Shown here piece by piece: positions 37,189-49,495 of a stretch of DNA of 64,000 nucleotides. The stretch is from NCBI GenBank assembly GCA_963971425.1, contig OZ020518.1, forward strand, positions 6,179,989 to 6,243,988. The letters run 5' to 3'. How positions within the stretch are numbered: position 1 is the first letter of the stretch; every line of letters starts with the position of its first letter. The notes beneath the pieces were generated by a model. It searched no databases and was not told the origin of the DNA. It was given only the letters and a program-made list of their open reading frames with translations. A program made the position numbers and the translations under genes. The DNA comes from Bryoerythrophyllum caledonicum (lineage: Eukaryota; Streptophyta; Bryopsida; Pottiales; Pottiaceae).

Positions 37189-40100
37189 ATGGCCACGGTC
37201 ACAGCTGAATCTGCAGCTTCCGCAATGAAGGAGGACTTCTTCCTCAGATATTCTCCGAGGGACCTGCACATGCTGTTCTCCGGCGGCGAGATCACTACCG
37301 CCAAGCCCAAGCCGGACCCCATTCCGGCCCCCATTCAGGAGACGGTCCACATGGTGGTGAAGTCCGTCTCCCAGGCAGGCACGGTGCTCACCAACCTCTT
37401 CGGAGAGACGGCCAGTGTGCTCGCAGCAAAGCAGCAAGACGTGGTTGATCCCGGGCTGGTGTGCCTCAAGGCCTCGGTGTCCATCGAGAAGCAGAACGTC
37501 GGCGGCATCGACCTCGCCAACCCCGTCTCCGACATCCTGGAGCTTCAGCAGGAGCTCATCAACAACCACGTCACCTTGCAACTCGTCAGCAACGAGGTCG
37601 ACCCTCGTAAGTCCTCACCATGACCAACGTAAAGGAAATAATCAACCACTTTCTAGAGTTTACTGAAGTGTATTTCCCCGGTTAACTATATGCAGAAACT
37701 GGGTCGGGGAAACTGAGTGGCAAGGTGACGTTCGAGCAGTGGGCGAAAGCCAGGGACCTTCTGATACCTACAGTGTTTGACTTCAACATGGGCTTTTACG
37801 TGCCCAAGAACTTCGGCGTCCCGGGGGCCATCCTTGTGCACAACGGGCACCAGAACCTCGAGCTCGTCCTGGGCAGCAAAATCACCATTACCACGGAGTT
37901 CAAGCTCGTGAGCGCCCAGGTCACCATGCCCGACCAGAACGTCGTTCGATTCCTCTGCAACTCATGGGTGTACGCGTCAGAAACGAGCCAGGACGGCCGC
38001 ATATTCTTTGCCATCAAAGTAACATTACCACCTCTAGTTCATACAAAAATTAATTCTGGATACAGAAGAAACAGGTTTACCAAATCCTCTGTGTGTTGGT
38101 TCATTCATCAAATCATCAAGCTTAAGAGTTCTACATATCATTCTCATGGTGCATTGTTTGATCAGGAATGCACCCCTGCTGCCACTCCGCCCGGCTTGCT
38201 GAAACTGAGGCAAAGTGAGCTGCAGGAGCTTCGGGGAGATGGAACGGGAGAGAGACAAGAAGGCGACAGAGTGTACGACTACGACGTCTACAATGACTTG
38301 GGCAAGCCTGACGATGCCAGACCCACCCTCGGTGGGTCAGCAGAGTACCCATATCCACGGCGGTGCCGCACTGGCAGAGCTCTAAACCCAGGTAGTTACT
38401 ACAGAAAACACATGTTCATTGCATCATCTCCACCACTTTGCCTTGAAAGTAATAAGCAATGTCATCTCTATGCATTATTCAGATGGGAAAACGGAGACCA
38501 GACTGAGTGGCGCTTTGGCGAACCTGTACATCCCGAGGGATGAGAGGTTTGATGTGGTGAAGAGAGCAGGCTTCATCGCTAACAGCCTCAAGGCCAAGAA
38601 GCACAACATCGCGTCCGCCATGTTTGACGACGGGCTGGACTTCCACGACTTCGATGAGCTGAGGGCGCTGTATGTGCCCATCGGAGAGGAATCCGTGGTG
38701 GAGACCATCGTTAGTAACCAACGGCAGCCGTTCGAGCTCATTCGCCAGTTCGTGAAAGCCTCTGGAGACACCAAAAACGACTCGCTCATGTACCCAACGC
38801 CAAGAATCATCCATGGTACTAAAAATGCTGCCGCATTCACATTTGCTCCTGCACAACATATGCAACCTTTCACAACTGCCGTCTTCAGCATTTGATAAGC
38901 TGATATTCATGGTCTCTCATGCAAACTCTTTCTTCGACCTACTTTCACTCGAGTTTAGACACCACCAAGCTCTTCCATACTTAATTGAAGGATTCTAATT
39001 GAAAGACCACCTCGAAAGATCTACTAACTATTTTGATAAATTGTGAGCGACAGCTGATAAGGATGCTTGGTCCAAAGACGTCGAGTTTGCACGCCAGGTG
39101 TTGGCTGGGATGAATCCCTTGGTCATTGAAGCACTCCAGGTACTCTCACCACTTGCAAATTCACTTACATTTCCAACTAGCAACGAGTTTGCTTGCAATC
39201 AACCCTCAAGAATCAAGTGCTGTTCGCTGCTCTGATAAACAGGAGTTCCCACTCAAGAGGACTTCTGCCGTCACTGCAGAAATGATATTGCCTCATCTTG
39301 AAGGCCTCACCATTTCCGAGGTGAGCAGGAAAATGAAGTGAATATTCACATATACTGGTCATTTCTGCTATGATGATAATGAATGAATATCTCCGACACT
39401 AAAAGCAGAAGACGCGATATAATATGTAAGTCAGATTACGGATTTGTTTTGAGAGGGGTGTTGCTTACCTGATCGAGTAGGCCTTGTTGAAGAAGAAGTT
39501 GTTCGTGCTGGACTACCACGACCGGTTCCTGGGCTACATCAAGCGCATCAACGAGCTGAAATCCAGCCAAGCGTACGCATCCTGGACGCTCTTCGTCCAC
39601 TCTAAGGACGGCTCCTTAAAGCCTGTGTGCATCGAGCTGGCTCTTCCGGGAGCCAAAGCCGGCGACCGACCCAAGCTCCGCGTGTTCCGTCCCTCGGAGA
39701 AAGACGTAGCCCGGAACTGGGCGTGGGAGCTAGCCAAAGCCCACGTCCAGTGCAACGACGCGTCCTGGCACCAAGTCATTAGCCACTGGTAATAAGCACC
39801 TGCGTACAATGCAAACAAAAAAAATTCTCAAACACATATCCTTTAAACCCTGCTTCACACACATCCTTCAGATCTTGCTTCACCCACATTCTTCAGATCC
39901 TGCTTCACCCACATGATACATTGGGCCAATGAATGCAGGATGCGGACGCACGCTGTGATCGAGCCTTTCGTGATTGCCACCAACAGACAGCTGAGTGTCA
40001 TGCACCCGGTGCACAGAGCGCTTGCCCCGCACTTCAAGAACACCATGGACATCAACCAGACGGCTCGCAAGGCGCTCATCAACGCCGGCGGCATCGTGGA

Positions 40101-41100
40101 GCAGACCTTCACTCCGCAGAAGTACACCATGGAAATCTCTTCCAAGGTGTACGCCGGGTGGCGCTTCGTAGACCAAGCGCTCCCAAACGACCTCATCAAA
40201 AGGTAAAATCGACAAAATCCACAGACGATGTTAAGGTTGAAGGGTTTACCTGATGAGGAGCTTCGTCATGCGCAGAGGGATGGCGGTGCCGGATCTTGGA
40301 GCTCCATACGGGTTGAGGCTCGTGATCGAGGACTACCCGTACGCAAAGGACGGGCTAGATCTGTGGGCGGCGATCCGGGCATGGGCGAAGGAGCACCTGG
40401 ACGTGTTCTACGCGGACGACGAGGCGGTGCGCGGCGACGCCGAGGTGCAGGCGTGGTGGGCGGAGGCGCGTGCTCGGGGCCACGCCGACGTGCGCGAGGG
40501 GTGGATCATGGCGGACTCCAAGGAGAATCTGGTGCAGATCGTGACCACCATTGCGTGGGTGGCGTCGTGCCACCACGCCGCGGTGAACTTCGGCCAGTAC
40601 CTGTACGCCGGGTTCATGCCCAACCACCCCTCCATGACGCGCAAGCTCATCCCCGAGGAGAACACCCCCGACTGGGACGCCATGCAGCGCAACCCTGAGG
40701 CCTTCCTCCTCTCCACGCTCTCGAACGCGGTGCAGGCCCGGGTCAACATGACCACCATCGAAATTCTCTCCACGCACGCCGCCAACGAGGAGTATCTGGG
40801 CCAGCGACACGAGCACTGGACCGACAACCCGAAGGTGATCCCGGTGCTCTCCTTGAAACTCTATCAACCATGTGCAACTTCCAAATTACAGTCCTAACGT
40901 GGACTTTCTTGCAGGTGCTGGCGGCGTTTGCCAAGTTCGCGAAGAAGGTCGACGAGATCGACGCGCTCATCAAATCTCGGAACGCAGATCCGTCGCTAAA
41001 GCATCGGAATGGGCCGACCAAGGTGCCGTATGAGCTCATGCGGCCCAAATCCGGCGATGGACTCACCAACAAGGGCATCCCCAACAGCGTCTCTATCTAG
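37189..41100 (+). CDS. LOX: plant-type lipoxygenase
   Basis: Oxygenates polyunsaturated fatty acids to hydroperoxides (oxylipin pathway). Coding exons by splice consensus: 37117-37606, 37696-38018, 38166-38391, 38483-38815, 39054-39139, 39243-39320, 39481-39788, 39939-40202, 40276-40834, 40915-41100; an earlier exon ends at 36992. From ATG 37189 the product is 926 residues, near the usual plant size. An in-frame ATG at 36861 would add 68 residues; I prefer 37189 because a TATA-like box lies at 36843. Domains: PLAT/LH2 beta-barrel ([33 protein letters not shown]), then the catalytic helical domain ([29 protein letters not shown]). All iron ligands are present: the two His of SHWMRTHAV, His and Asn of HAAVNFGQY, and the C-terminal Ile of GIPNSVSI. 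The LINA block keeps the Ala typical of S-specific enzymes. 9- versus 13-specificity cannot be read safely. Exons are GC-rich. Confidence 0.92.
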
Positions 41101-41458
41101 TAATTGCAAGGACTGATCATCTGCGTGACTGCATTTAGTGTCACACATAGTGATCATCTACCACATAGAGAATAAGGAATGGGCCGAATTTCATATGGCT
41201 CTGTACGCATCTCACTGTATGTCAAGTGATGGAGCCGCAAATTGTACATCTGCAAGGTCACTGTAAAGAATACAGAAGCTCTGTTCCAAAGTACTACCTT
41301 TGTTTAAAAGTGCAGAAAGCCTCTCTATTCACTGGAGATCAAAAAACTGTAGCGCAACTTGAATGCCAAACAGCAAATTATGTCATAGATTCATGCCTGA
41401 AACCGCAAATGATCCACCGGACATGTACATGTATTATCGGAAGAATACGAGCCATATG
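41101..41458. other. 3' flank of the lipoxygenase gene
   Basis: Probably 3' UTR and terminator region. No other feature. Confidence 0.4.
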
Positions 41459-41460
41459 TA

Positions 41461-42785
41461 CAGTCCCCTTCAATAAAGATACGTACTTTTAGCATTCCTA
41501 GGTATAGTAACTTTCAGTGCTGCCAACTTTGACACCCTCTTGAGGTTTAAAAAATTGTTATTTTACCATGAAATTTTCGGCACAAGATCACTTCTATGTT
41601 GATAACATGTGTGCCAAATTTCAAGGCCAGAAGATAAATATAGAAAAGGATATTCCAAATTTACCAACATGTGTAGTTGTAAGCCATTCACTACTGCCAA
41701 TTTTGACACCCCCCCCCCCAAGGGCTCAAAATTTGATATTTTACCATGAAAGTTTTATCACAAGATCATGTCTATGCTGATAACATGTTTGTTAAATTTC
41801 AAAGCCATGTGATGAATACAATAATAGATACACAAGATTGTTTCTCATAGTTCCACATGTTGGTAGATTTTGAATATGAGTTTTTCTATTCATCTTCTCG
41901 CCTTGAAATTTGGCACGCATATTATGTTCATAGAGGTGATCATGTGCTAAAAATTTCATAGTAAAATAACAAATTTCCTAACCTAGGGAAGGTGCCAAAG
42001 TTGAAATGGTACCCTTGGATGTTTCTCACAATTAGCACGTTGGTAGATTTTGATTTTTTTTCTTTATTATCGTGGATATTTAGGACTTGAAATTAAGCAT
42101 GCATATAATCAACATAGAGATGGTTTCATGCCCAAAATCTCATGGGAAAAAACATAAAACTCAATCCATGGGAGGGTGTCAAATTTGGCAAGAGTGAAAT
42201 GTTTCTCACAACTACACATGTTGGTAGATTTCAAAAATCTTTTGCTATATAGGTATTCTGGCCTTAAAACTTGGCACACATGTATTCGATATAGAAATGG
42301 TTTCATGCCAAAAATTTCATGCGCAAAAACAAAAGATTTAATCCTTGGGAGTGTGTCAAAGTTGGCTAGGAGTGAAATGTTTCTTACAACTACACTCACA
42401 ACTACACATGTTGCTAGATTTTAAATATGTCTCTTTGTGTGGATGTTTTAGACTTTAAACATGTAATAAACATAGAGACGGCCCAACGCCAAAAATTACA
42501 TGGGCAAAAACAAAAAATTCAATCCTTGGGAGGGTGTCAAAGTTCGTAGCTATAAAACTTTTCTTAGTGCTACCCATGTTGGTAGATCTTGAATATCTTT
42601 TTTTCTATTCGACTTCCGACCTTGAAATTTTGCACACATGTTGTCAACATAGAAATGATCTTGTGCCAAAAATTTCATGGTAAAATTACAATTACTAACC
42701 CTCGAGATGGTGTCAAAGTTGGTAGCACTGAAAATTACTTTCCCAAGGAATGCAAAAAAGTACGTATCTTTACTGAAGGGGACTG
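41461..42785. mobile_element. foldback element with about 180-bp subrepeats (E2, 1325 bp)
   Basis: Ends CAGTCCCCTTCA and TGAAGGGGACTG, flanked by TA on both sides (41459-41460, 42786-42787). The inverted ends continue for about 80 bp. Inside, two direct units (ACTTTGACACC at about 41520 and 41695) face five inverted units (at about 41990, 42172, 42352, 42531 and 42711), so each arm is a small satellite array. TA target and CAGT start fit a Tc1/mariner-derived foldback element. It separates the convergent lipoxygenase and transporter genes. No coding sequence. Confidence 0.8.
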
Positions 42786-42894
42786 TACAAGTCTCAGGGC
42801 TTGAGGAAAATTTGAACAACCTCAACTTCCAGCCTTATCTATGAAATTGTTTCGAAATCAATGCAGAGATGATGATAACGACGACGAGAGGCGA

Positions 42895-45440
42895 TTAAGG
42901 TTCATGTCGTGATGAGCTCTCCAGATGCTCATTCTTCGCAGAGAGGTTATCAACAGGACCAACGGCAGCGCTCTGGAGTTGGTGGTCAGATGAGCTCATG
43001 GACTTGTGATTGGGGTATTTCTTGTACCGGTAGGAATGGGCGACGATGAGAAAGTAGACGACGTCGAGGAAGCTGAGGACGGCCATGAGCCAGTAGAAGA
43101 GGTTGAGCTTCTTGCGGTTGAAGGGAAGGCGGTCGGAGAGCCACCCGGGGTGAGACGCGGTGCTGGTGGCCTTGTTGACAATGTTGACGACGGCGGTGCT
43201 GATGAAGTAGCCGAGCGAAATCGTGCTGAAGGACAGGCCCGTGCTGGTGCTGCGCATGCTGTCGGGCGCCTGGTCGTAGAAGAACTCCAGCACGCCAATG
43301 TACGTGAACATGTCGGCTATGCCGAACGTGAAGTACTGCGGCACGAGCCAGAAGATGCTCATGGGGATGGTGGCGCGGGGGTCGTCCAGGAGGCCGTGGG
43401 CGCGCGCCGTCGCGGTACGCTTCACCTCCACCATTGCGGCGATGACCATAGACACCACCGAGAGCACCAGCCCGATGCCGATGCGCTGCAGGAACGTGAT
43501 GCCGCGGTCCAGGCCCGTGAAGCGGCGCGCGTAGGGCACGAAGCAGCGGTCGTAGAACGGCACCAGCACGGCCATGATGACGAGCGGGAAGAAGGGGATG
43601 GACGCCGCGGGGAACTCGAAGCTGCCCACGCTGCGCTCCACGGTCGCGCCCTGCTCGATCGTGAACGTCTGCAGTTGCGCCAGCACCACGTTCATCGCAA
43701 TCGTTCCCGCCCAGATCGGCACCAGCTTCACGATCGCCTTCGTCTCCTCTACCTGCGTCACGGTGCACAGCTCCCACTTGCTGCTCGCGCCCGAGTCCGC
43801 CTCGGATCCCGGCACTATCGCCGCCCTATCCAGAAACCTGCACACGTCAAACTCACTCAGTCTCAACATTCACAGACAAAGTCAGATGCGCTCCGCCTCG
43901 CACACAAATTGAACTTCCTCAATCACGTGCTCCAGGCACCAGATACAACACCTGAAGTAGTTTGTGTGGTCGATTCTCTGGAACCCCAGCTGCGCAGCCT
44001 CTTTGTCGTCCATCTCAAACAAGAAATCCGGAGATGGCGGCACGGGGCTGTGCATTTTGCGTACCGCGGCGACGAACACTTGCAGAATCCTAGTTGGGGG
44101 GCTGCCCGAGGGAAGGCGCCTGCGGTAGCGGCGTGTGCCGGCCAGGAAGACGACGAGCCCGGCCGCGACGAGCGCGAGGCAGACACCATAGCCCACAGCA
44201 TAGCCGACGTTGTCCTGGATGTAGACCAGCACGGTGACGCCCAGCAAGCCGCCCGCCACGAAGCTGAAAAAGAACCAGTTGAAGTAGACCGAGGAGAGGC
44301 GGCGCTCCCTGACGTGCGTCTCGTCGAACTGGTCGGCGCCGAGGCTCGACAGGCAGGGCTTGAGTCCTCCCGAGCCAAGAGCAACGAGGTACAGCCCCAC
44401 GAACAGCACCGCCAGGTCGGGCGCCGTTGCTGGTGTGCACGGCGGAGCCGCGCAGTGCGGCGGTTGCAGCGACGGAATCGCAGCAGAAATCGTCATCAGC
44501 GACATGCCCTGAAGCCAAGCTGCTCGTTAAGGATCTGTAGTCGGGAGAAGAACCGAGTAATTTACTCGAGATGGAGTTTTCACGTACCACGATTTCGACG
44601 ACTGCGAAGATGATGATGGTAGCGAATCGACCCAGATACGCGTCGGCCAGAAAGCCTCCCAAAAGCGGGCACAGAAACGCCGTCCCCGCGAAGTTCGTCA
44701 CCGTAGTGGCCGCTTCCGTGGTGGCGATATTCAGGTGGTTTATGAGGTATAGCACCAGGTCGATCTGCAGACCTATGAATGCCATCGTCTCTGCAAACTC
44801 GAAAACTGCCCCAATCCATGGAGTTAGTGCACTGACGCAGTTCATGCACGCAAACCTTGACTGTGGACTACATTTCGAAATGAGTTCATGGCTCATGACG
44901 ATACAGAAGATTTCGCCAGGAGGACTATGAACTGGTACGTGCGTAAAGCATTGATGATTCAATGGAATTGAAGTGTGAGGTATGCACACAAATTAACGGA
45001 AGACTGTGATGACAGAGGCGACAGTTTACAGAAGTTGAACGGTGAGCTTCGCCATCCTCCCGTTTTGAGTCTGTTGGCGCGTCGCCCTTTGTAATCAACC
45101 GACCCGTCCCCAACAAGCACCGATTCCGCACCTTCCTCCTGCAATTGGAACAAGGGTACCAACGTCACGAACCACGCAACATCACAAAAATTGGCGACCT
45201 CCAATTGTGAAACCGCACACAAGGTGCGATAAATTTTCAATACATGCAATTCCAGTACTCTCAAACGCAACCAATGCTTACCATGATCTCTCACAAATGA
45301 GTTCCGAGAGATCAGAGTCCGCAAATCCAAGCTAGTAATTCATGGACTCATCAGAGGGTCAAGCCGACCTCTTTTCACACGCCTAGAAAGCGTGATCTGA
45401 AAAACTAGCCTGGTGTGATAAAGATATTCGTAGTTACCAT
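42895..45440 (-). CDS. NPF (NRT1/PTR) proton-coupled nitrate/peptide transporter family protein
   Basis: Five exons on the minus strand: ATG at 45440-45438, then 45138-45030, 44805-44588, 44508-43952, 43837-42895; all phases agree and give 609 residues, the usual NPF size. The start codon is the last codon of its exon, followed at once by a GT donor. Family marks: GSVDYKGRRAN and TGGW at the N-terminus, LLGGFLADAYLGRF, ALGSGGLKPCLSSLGADQFDE, LCTVTQVEETKAIVKLVPIW, SIFWLVPQYFTFGIADMF and SMRSTSTGLSFS, with about twelve hydrophobic segments and a central cytoplasmic loop. The family moves nitrate, peptides, hormones or glucosinolates across membranes. The proton-coupling motif ExxE(R/K) in helix 1 reads EFAET, so the basic residue is replaced by Thr. 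Substrate cannot be inferred. Confidence 0.9.
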
Positions 45441-46800
45441 AACCTCCTCGATCCGCACATCAGGAAAGATCTCCGGATCCAACCCTCGCGAGCGCCATCA
45501 AACAAGGACTCGTTAGTAAGATGGCGCTCCTCCTCCGCCAGATCCCATAGTCGATGCGACGTTTCAAACCCATCGACGTGACGGATTGAACGCATAGCAT
45601 TTCTGCAAAGCTGGATAAACATAGAAATACCAGAAGTGGCGCCTTGCCGACGAGTCAGCCTGCTCGGTCGACCGACAGGAAAGGGAAAGTAGGACGCCTG
45701 TACGTCCGCGACCGCGCTTATGCTTATGCCATATCTCAGTATTCGCAGTCGTTTCAGTGCACTAGTCACATGTACTGTTTTCAGCACTCTGATTTCGACA
45801 CTTTTTTTTTGATGAAGTGTCGAAATTGTGAGTTGTGCGAAAGGCGAGGCATTAAGGTAGAGGCACCCAATTCCGATCAGCCACCCAATTCCAATCAGTA
45901 GAGTGTGCATGGCACGGTGCATGAAAATGGCAAATGCTTGAAATGGTGTATGAAGTGACCCGAAACCGATAACTCAAAATCTTAAAACACCAGTCATTAT
46001 TGGCATTGGGTCATGATGTCTGCAATTTTGGGTTGCTCCACCTCAATTGAGCTCTCATTGGTGGCATAGGCCTTGAAAGTCGAACATGGCCGATCAGTAT
46101 TGGGTACCTTCCATGAGTTGGTTATCCATGGCATGTCTTCTCTTCTTTTACTCACTCTCACTTGTTGGCATTGGATGAAGGAGGGCACCAAATCTCACCT
46201 ACTCTAGAGTTTGATTATGGGCTCCGGTGGTTTTTGGGTTATTAAATTCTATAACAATTCCAAATCTTTGTGATTAAATTTGAAAAAATATTTGTTGAGT
46301 TTCATTCCTAATTCCGCATCTTTTCTACATAAATGTTTTTGACATACAATGTCATTAGAGTCCCAAACTGGCTTAAGTGATCGGAATTGGGTGACTCTAA
46401 CTTACTACAAACATCGTCGTTTTTCATTCCGTACTACAAGGAACCCTGTCGTTTTTTATTCACAAGTGTCACTCTTCACTCACTAAATGTCGCTCTTCGC
46501 TCACTGAAATCAGAAAAGCGTTTTTTTTTTTTTACAATGTGACCTAACTCTCAGAAAATCCTCGAGATAATACATGAAAAACAACAAGGTTCGTTGTAGT
46601 GAGGTCCTGCAGGATTATTGCCATCCCTACAATCCCAGCACTGGCACTCCTCGTGGTCCCAAGCACCGCATCTGGAGGTCAGGACCGTCGGTGAGCAGAT
46701 TTGTACTTTCTGCCACCGAGTTGCCATTGAGCCGACTCTCGAGTTGGTTTCTCGCTTAGTTTCTAAGCCAAAAGCTAGACATGTATTATTGGGAGACACA
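45441..46800. promoter_or_regulatory. upstream region of the NPF gene
   Basis: Leader exon and promoter of the minus-strand gene by position. No TATA box fixed. Short frames at 45644-45901 (+) and 45434-45922 (-) look incidental. No repeat ends until the MITE at 46802. Confidence 0.35.
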
Positions 46801-46801
46801 A

Positions 46802-47002
46802 CTACACCAAACATTGAATATAGTGTGGACCAAGGTAGTTCGAGTTTCTACACTAATGGAAATTTAGATCCATCTGCGACTGACACACACTTGCTTGAAA
46901 GCGAACAACCAATTAGATGTTGACATGCATGTGCTTGATGGAAATTAGTGTGGGTGATCCACATCAATTATGAATCTACACAATATTCAGCGTTTGGTGT
47001 AG
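46802..47002 (-). mobile_element. short TIR element, family G (G2, 201 bp)
   Basis: Ends CTACACCAAACATTGAAT and a near-complement TTCAGCGTTTGGTGTAG, with a 3-bp duplication CAA on both sides (46799-46801, 47003-47005). The interior (TGACATGCATGTGCTTGATGG) is the inverted match of G1 at 5741-5945. A 3-bp target suggests a CACTA or PIF/Harbinger-type MITE. Confidence 0.75.
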
Positions 47003-47197
47003 CAACCCTATGGCCCCTCACTTACTATTTCAAGCATTTTGGAAGTAGTTGAGTCAATTGCGTCACAAAAGACAAGAAAAAGTACCTTTTCGACATTCTA
47101 CGCAAGTAAAAGGGGACACTTTTTGAGTGAGGAGTGACAAGGTTTCTTGTAGTGAGATTAGGAATATAGAAGGAAACTTGCTAGAGAGTAGGCTTAA

Positions 47198-47690
47198 GGT
47201 ATTACTTTCCCCCCTTGACCGACAATTTATGCAATGTGCATATAAAGAGAACCCAAATAATAATACATTTATTTTTCAGTAATAGCCAATAGAATTACAA
47301 TCTCAATCCGAGTGATTTCATATTTTTCCTATGAGGTGTGAATTAGTTATAAACTTTTAAAGTGGTCAACCATGTTTAACCTATTTTTTCCACTAGGTAC
47401 CGCCCATTAGCGCCAACCAAAAGTTAGGGGTCTTGACCAATGGTAAGCCTTGACCCTTCAACACCTCGTTGGCTATGGAGCAACCATCATCTACGAGTGT
47501 CATAGATTCTAAAGTGTAAGATCTACTACACTCGTAGATTGATGGTTGCGCCATAGCCAACTTGGTGTTACAGAGTTAATTTGGAGTTGACACAAAGTAA
47601 ATGCGTGGAAATGGAGTGGATATGGGGTGGAATTGGGACCAAATATAGAGTGGTAGTGATAGAAAGGTGGCGGTCATGGGGGGTATACCT
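47198..47690 (+). mobile_element. family D TIR element with an inner palindrome (D3, 493 bp)
   Basis: Left AGGTATTACTTTCCCCCC, right GGGGGGTATACCT, TA on both sides (47196-47197, 47691-47692). The interior carries the AATAGCCAATAGAATTACAA block of D1. At about 47470-47562 it holds an extra palindrome, arms TTGGCTATGGxGCAACCATC of about 30 bp around a 30-bp spacer. Confidence 0.65.
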
Positions 47691-47782
47691 TAGAATTGTT
47701 CTTGTTGGTACAAAGTGTAATCCTCTTTTGTGGCCTCTCTTCTTCGAAGCAAAATAGAACAATTCTCTTCAGTGACATGTGT

Positions 47783-47985
47783 CTTCAGCGGGCAAGTGTC
47801 TATTTACGGAACAATTTTTTTCACTTTAACTACAATTATCTTTCAATTTGTATGTCAAAATTCACAAACGCCATCTCATATAATTTTAGAAGGAGATCCT
47901 ACGATTACATTCTCAAAAAGTTCATCTTGGCAATTTTTAATCAACGGAATAGAGATTTTTCTAAAATGCCTTGATCTTGTAGGGG
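47783..47985 (+). mobile_element. family B short derivative, left end decayed (B9)
   Basis: The right end GATCTTGTAGGGG is followed by TTAA (47986-47989). The interior (CAATTATCTTTCAATxxGTA, AAAATGCCTTG) matches the GT14 intron element at 27131-27325. The left end is not clean. Confidence 0.55.
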
Positions 47986-48274
47986 TTAATCCTCTATGTA
48001 TCCAATCTAAGATTAGAAATAAGACTTCAGACATATTAGATTGTAATAGAAAGTTCCTATATGTACATAAGCTACCCTTAATATTTATATGAAAAAAAAA
48101 AGAATTGTCTTCCAATTGAAATACAATTTGATTCCTTTGTAAGAGTTTTTTGTGATATATATTTTTTTACTAAGCGTAGGAAAAGACGCTTTTGTCAATG
48201 TGGATACCTAACCCTATAGTCACTATACAGCCACCTTTTAGTCTCTGGATGTGTGAAATCTTAATTTGCATTAA

Positions 48275-48563
48275 TCCTTTAACGCCTAAGTGGACCATGA
48301 GGCACTAGGAGAATCTATGAGGGTAAAAAAATATGCAGAACATCATCTACATAGCGTGTACATTTCATCCCGACCCCACTTCACGGAAATCACAGTAGTT
48401 CGTCAATGCTTGCATTGCTTGGAGATAAGAGAGATGTATTGTAAGTTTTTGGGGAGCTCCAAGTGCGTTATGAACTGCAACGACGACGGGCAATCGTGGT
48501 GAAAGTTTCAACACTAAAAGCACAAAAAACGACCCTAGTAGGGCTCTGTAGGCATTAAAGGGT
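48275..48563 (+). mobile_element. family C TTAA element (C3, 289 bp)
   Basis: TTAA (48271-48274), then TCCTTTAACGCC. Right end GGCATTAAAGGGT, then TTAA (48564-48567). The body matches C1 and C2 (GGAGAATCTATGAGGGTAA, CGACCCCACTTCACGGAAAT). It directly abuts the plastid-derived segment. Confidence 0.7.
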
Positions 48564-49495
48564 TTAATTCTTAAAAATGGATGAAGCCAAAAGAGCTTTT
48601 GCTCATTATTGTTAATTTTTTTAAAAGAAAAAGAGAAAATAAATAAATATATAATAGCACTTTAAAAGAATATATATAATATGAAAATTTCTAACTACAA
48701 GTTATTACAAGATGTAATTAGAAAATTCTTATATTATATATAAATATTTTAAAAATACACATATTGAGAATTATTTTATGGAACTAGAATTTGATTTTTT
48801 TAATGGAGTGCCATTTTGCCTGAATGTACTTTTTAATTTATTTTTATTTATTCTTTTATTGTTAGAGTTCATTTTTGAAATAAAAATAATTTTTTTAATT
48901 TCTTTATTTCTTTATCAGGCTTTTTAATAAGTATCATTATTTTATTATTCCAATTACAAGAAAAAGAAACATATTAATCTTTAGGTAGTTTTCATGCTGA
49001 TAATTTTAACAATTTATTTCGAATTTTTATAGCCTTATGTTCAATATTATGTATTTCTTCATCAATTGATTTTCTTAAATGTACAAAATTATCAATATGG
49101 AATTTTCTTGTTTTTATATTCATAGCAACTATAGGAGGAATGTTTTTATGGGGTGCTAATTATTTAAATACTATTTTTGTGTCATTATAGTGCTCAAGTT
49201 TGTGTTCATATTTATTAGCAAGTTATACAAAGAAAGATGTTTGTTCTAATGAAGCTGTTATGAAATATTAACTTGTCGGTGGAACAAGTTCATCTACTTT
49301 AGCTTATGGTATTTCTTGGCTACACGGTTTATCTAGAGGAGAATTTCTCCTCAAAAAATAGCAAATGGACTTTTAAATACAGAAATGTCTAATTCTTTTG
49401 CAAGCTTAATTGGACATATATTTATTATAGTAGGGATTGAATTTGAACTTTATTTAGTTCCTTTTCATCAATGGAACCCTGATGTATATGAAGGA

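Noticed and set aside
43006-44613. 535-codon open frame on the plus strand
   Set aside because: It is the antisense of the NPF exons; its composition (Arg/His/Glu/Gly-rich) is typical of a shadow frame in GC-rich coding DNA, while the minus strand gives clear NPF motifs.
46625-46650. CTACAATCCCAGCACTGGC, similar to a primate Alu phrase
   Set aside because: Only a dozen matching bases, no Alu context; coincidence in a plant genome.
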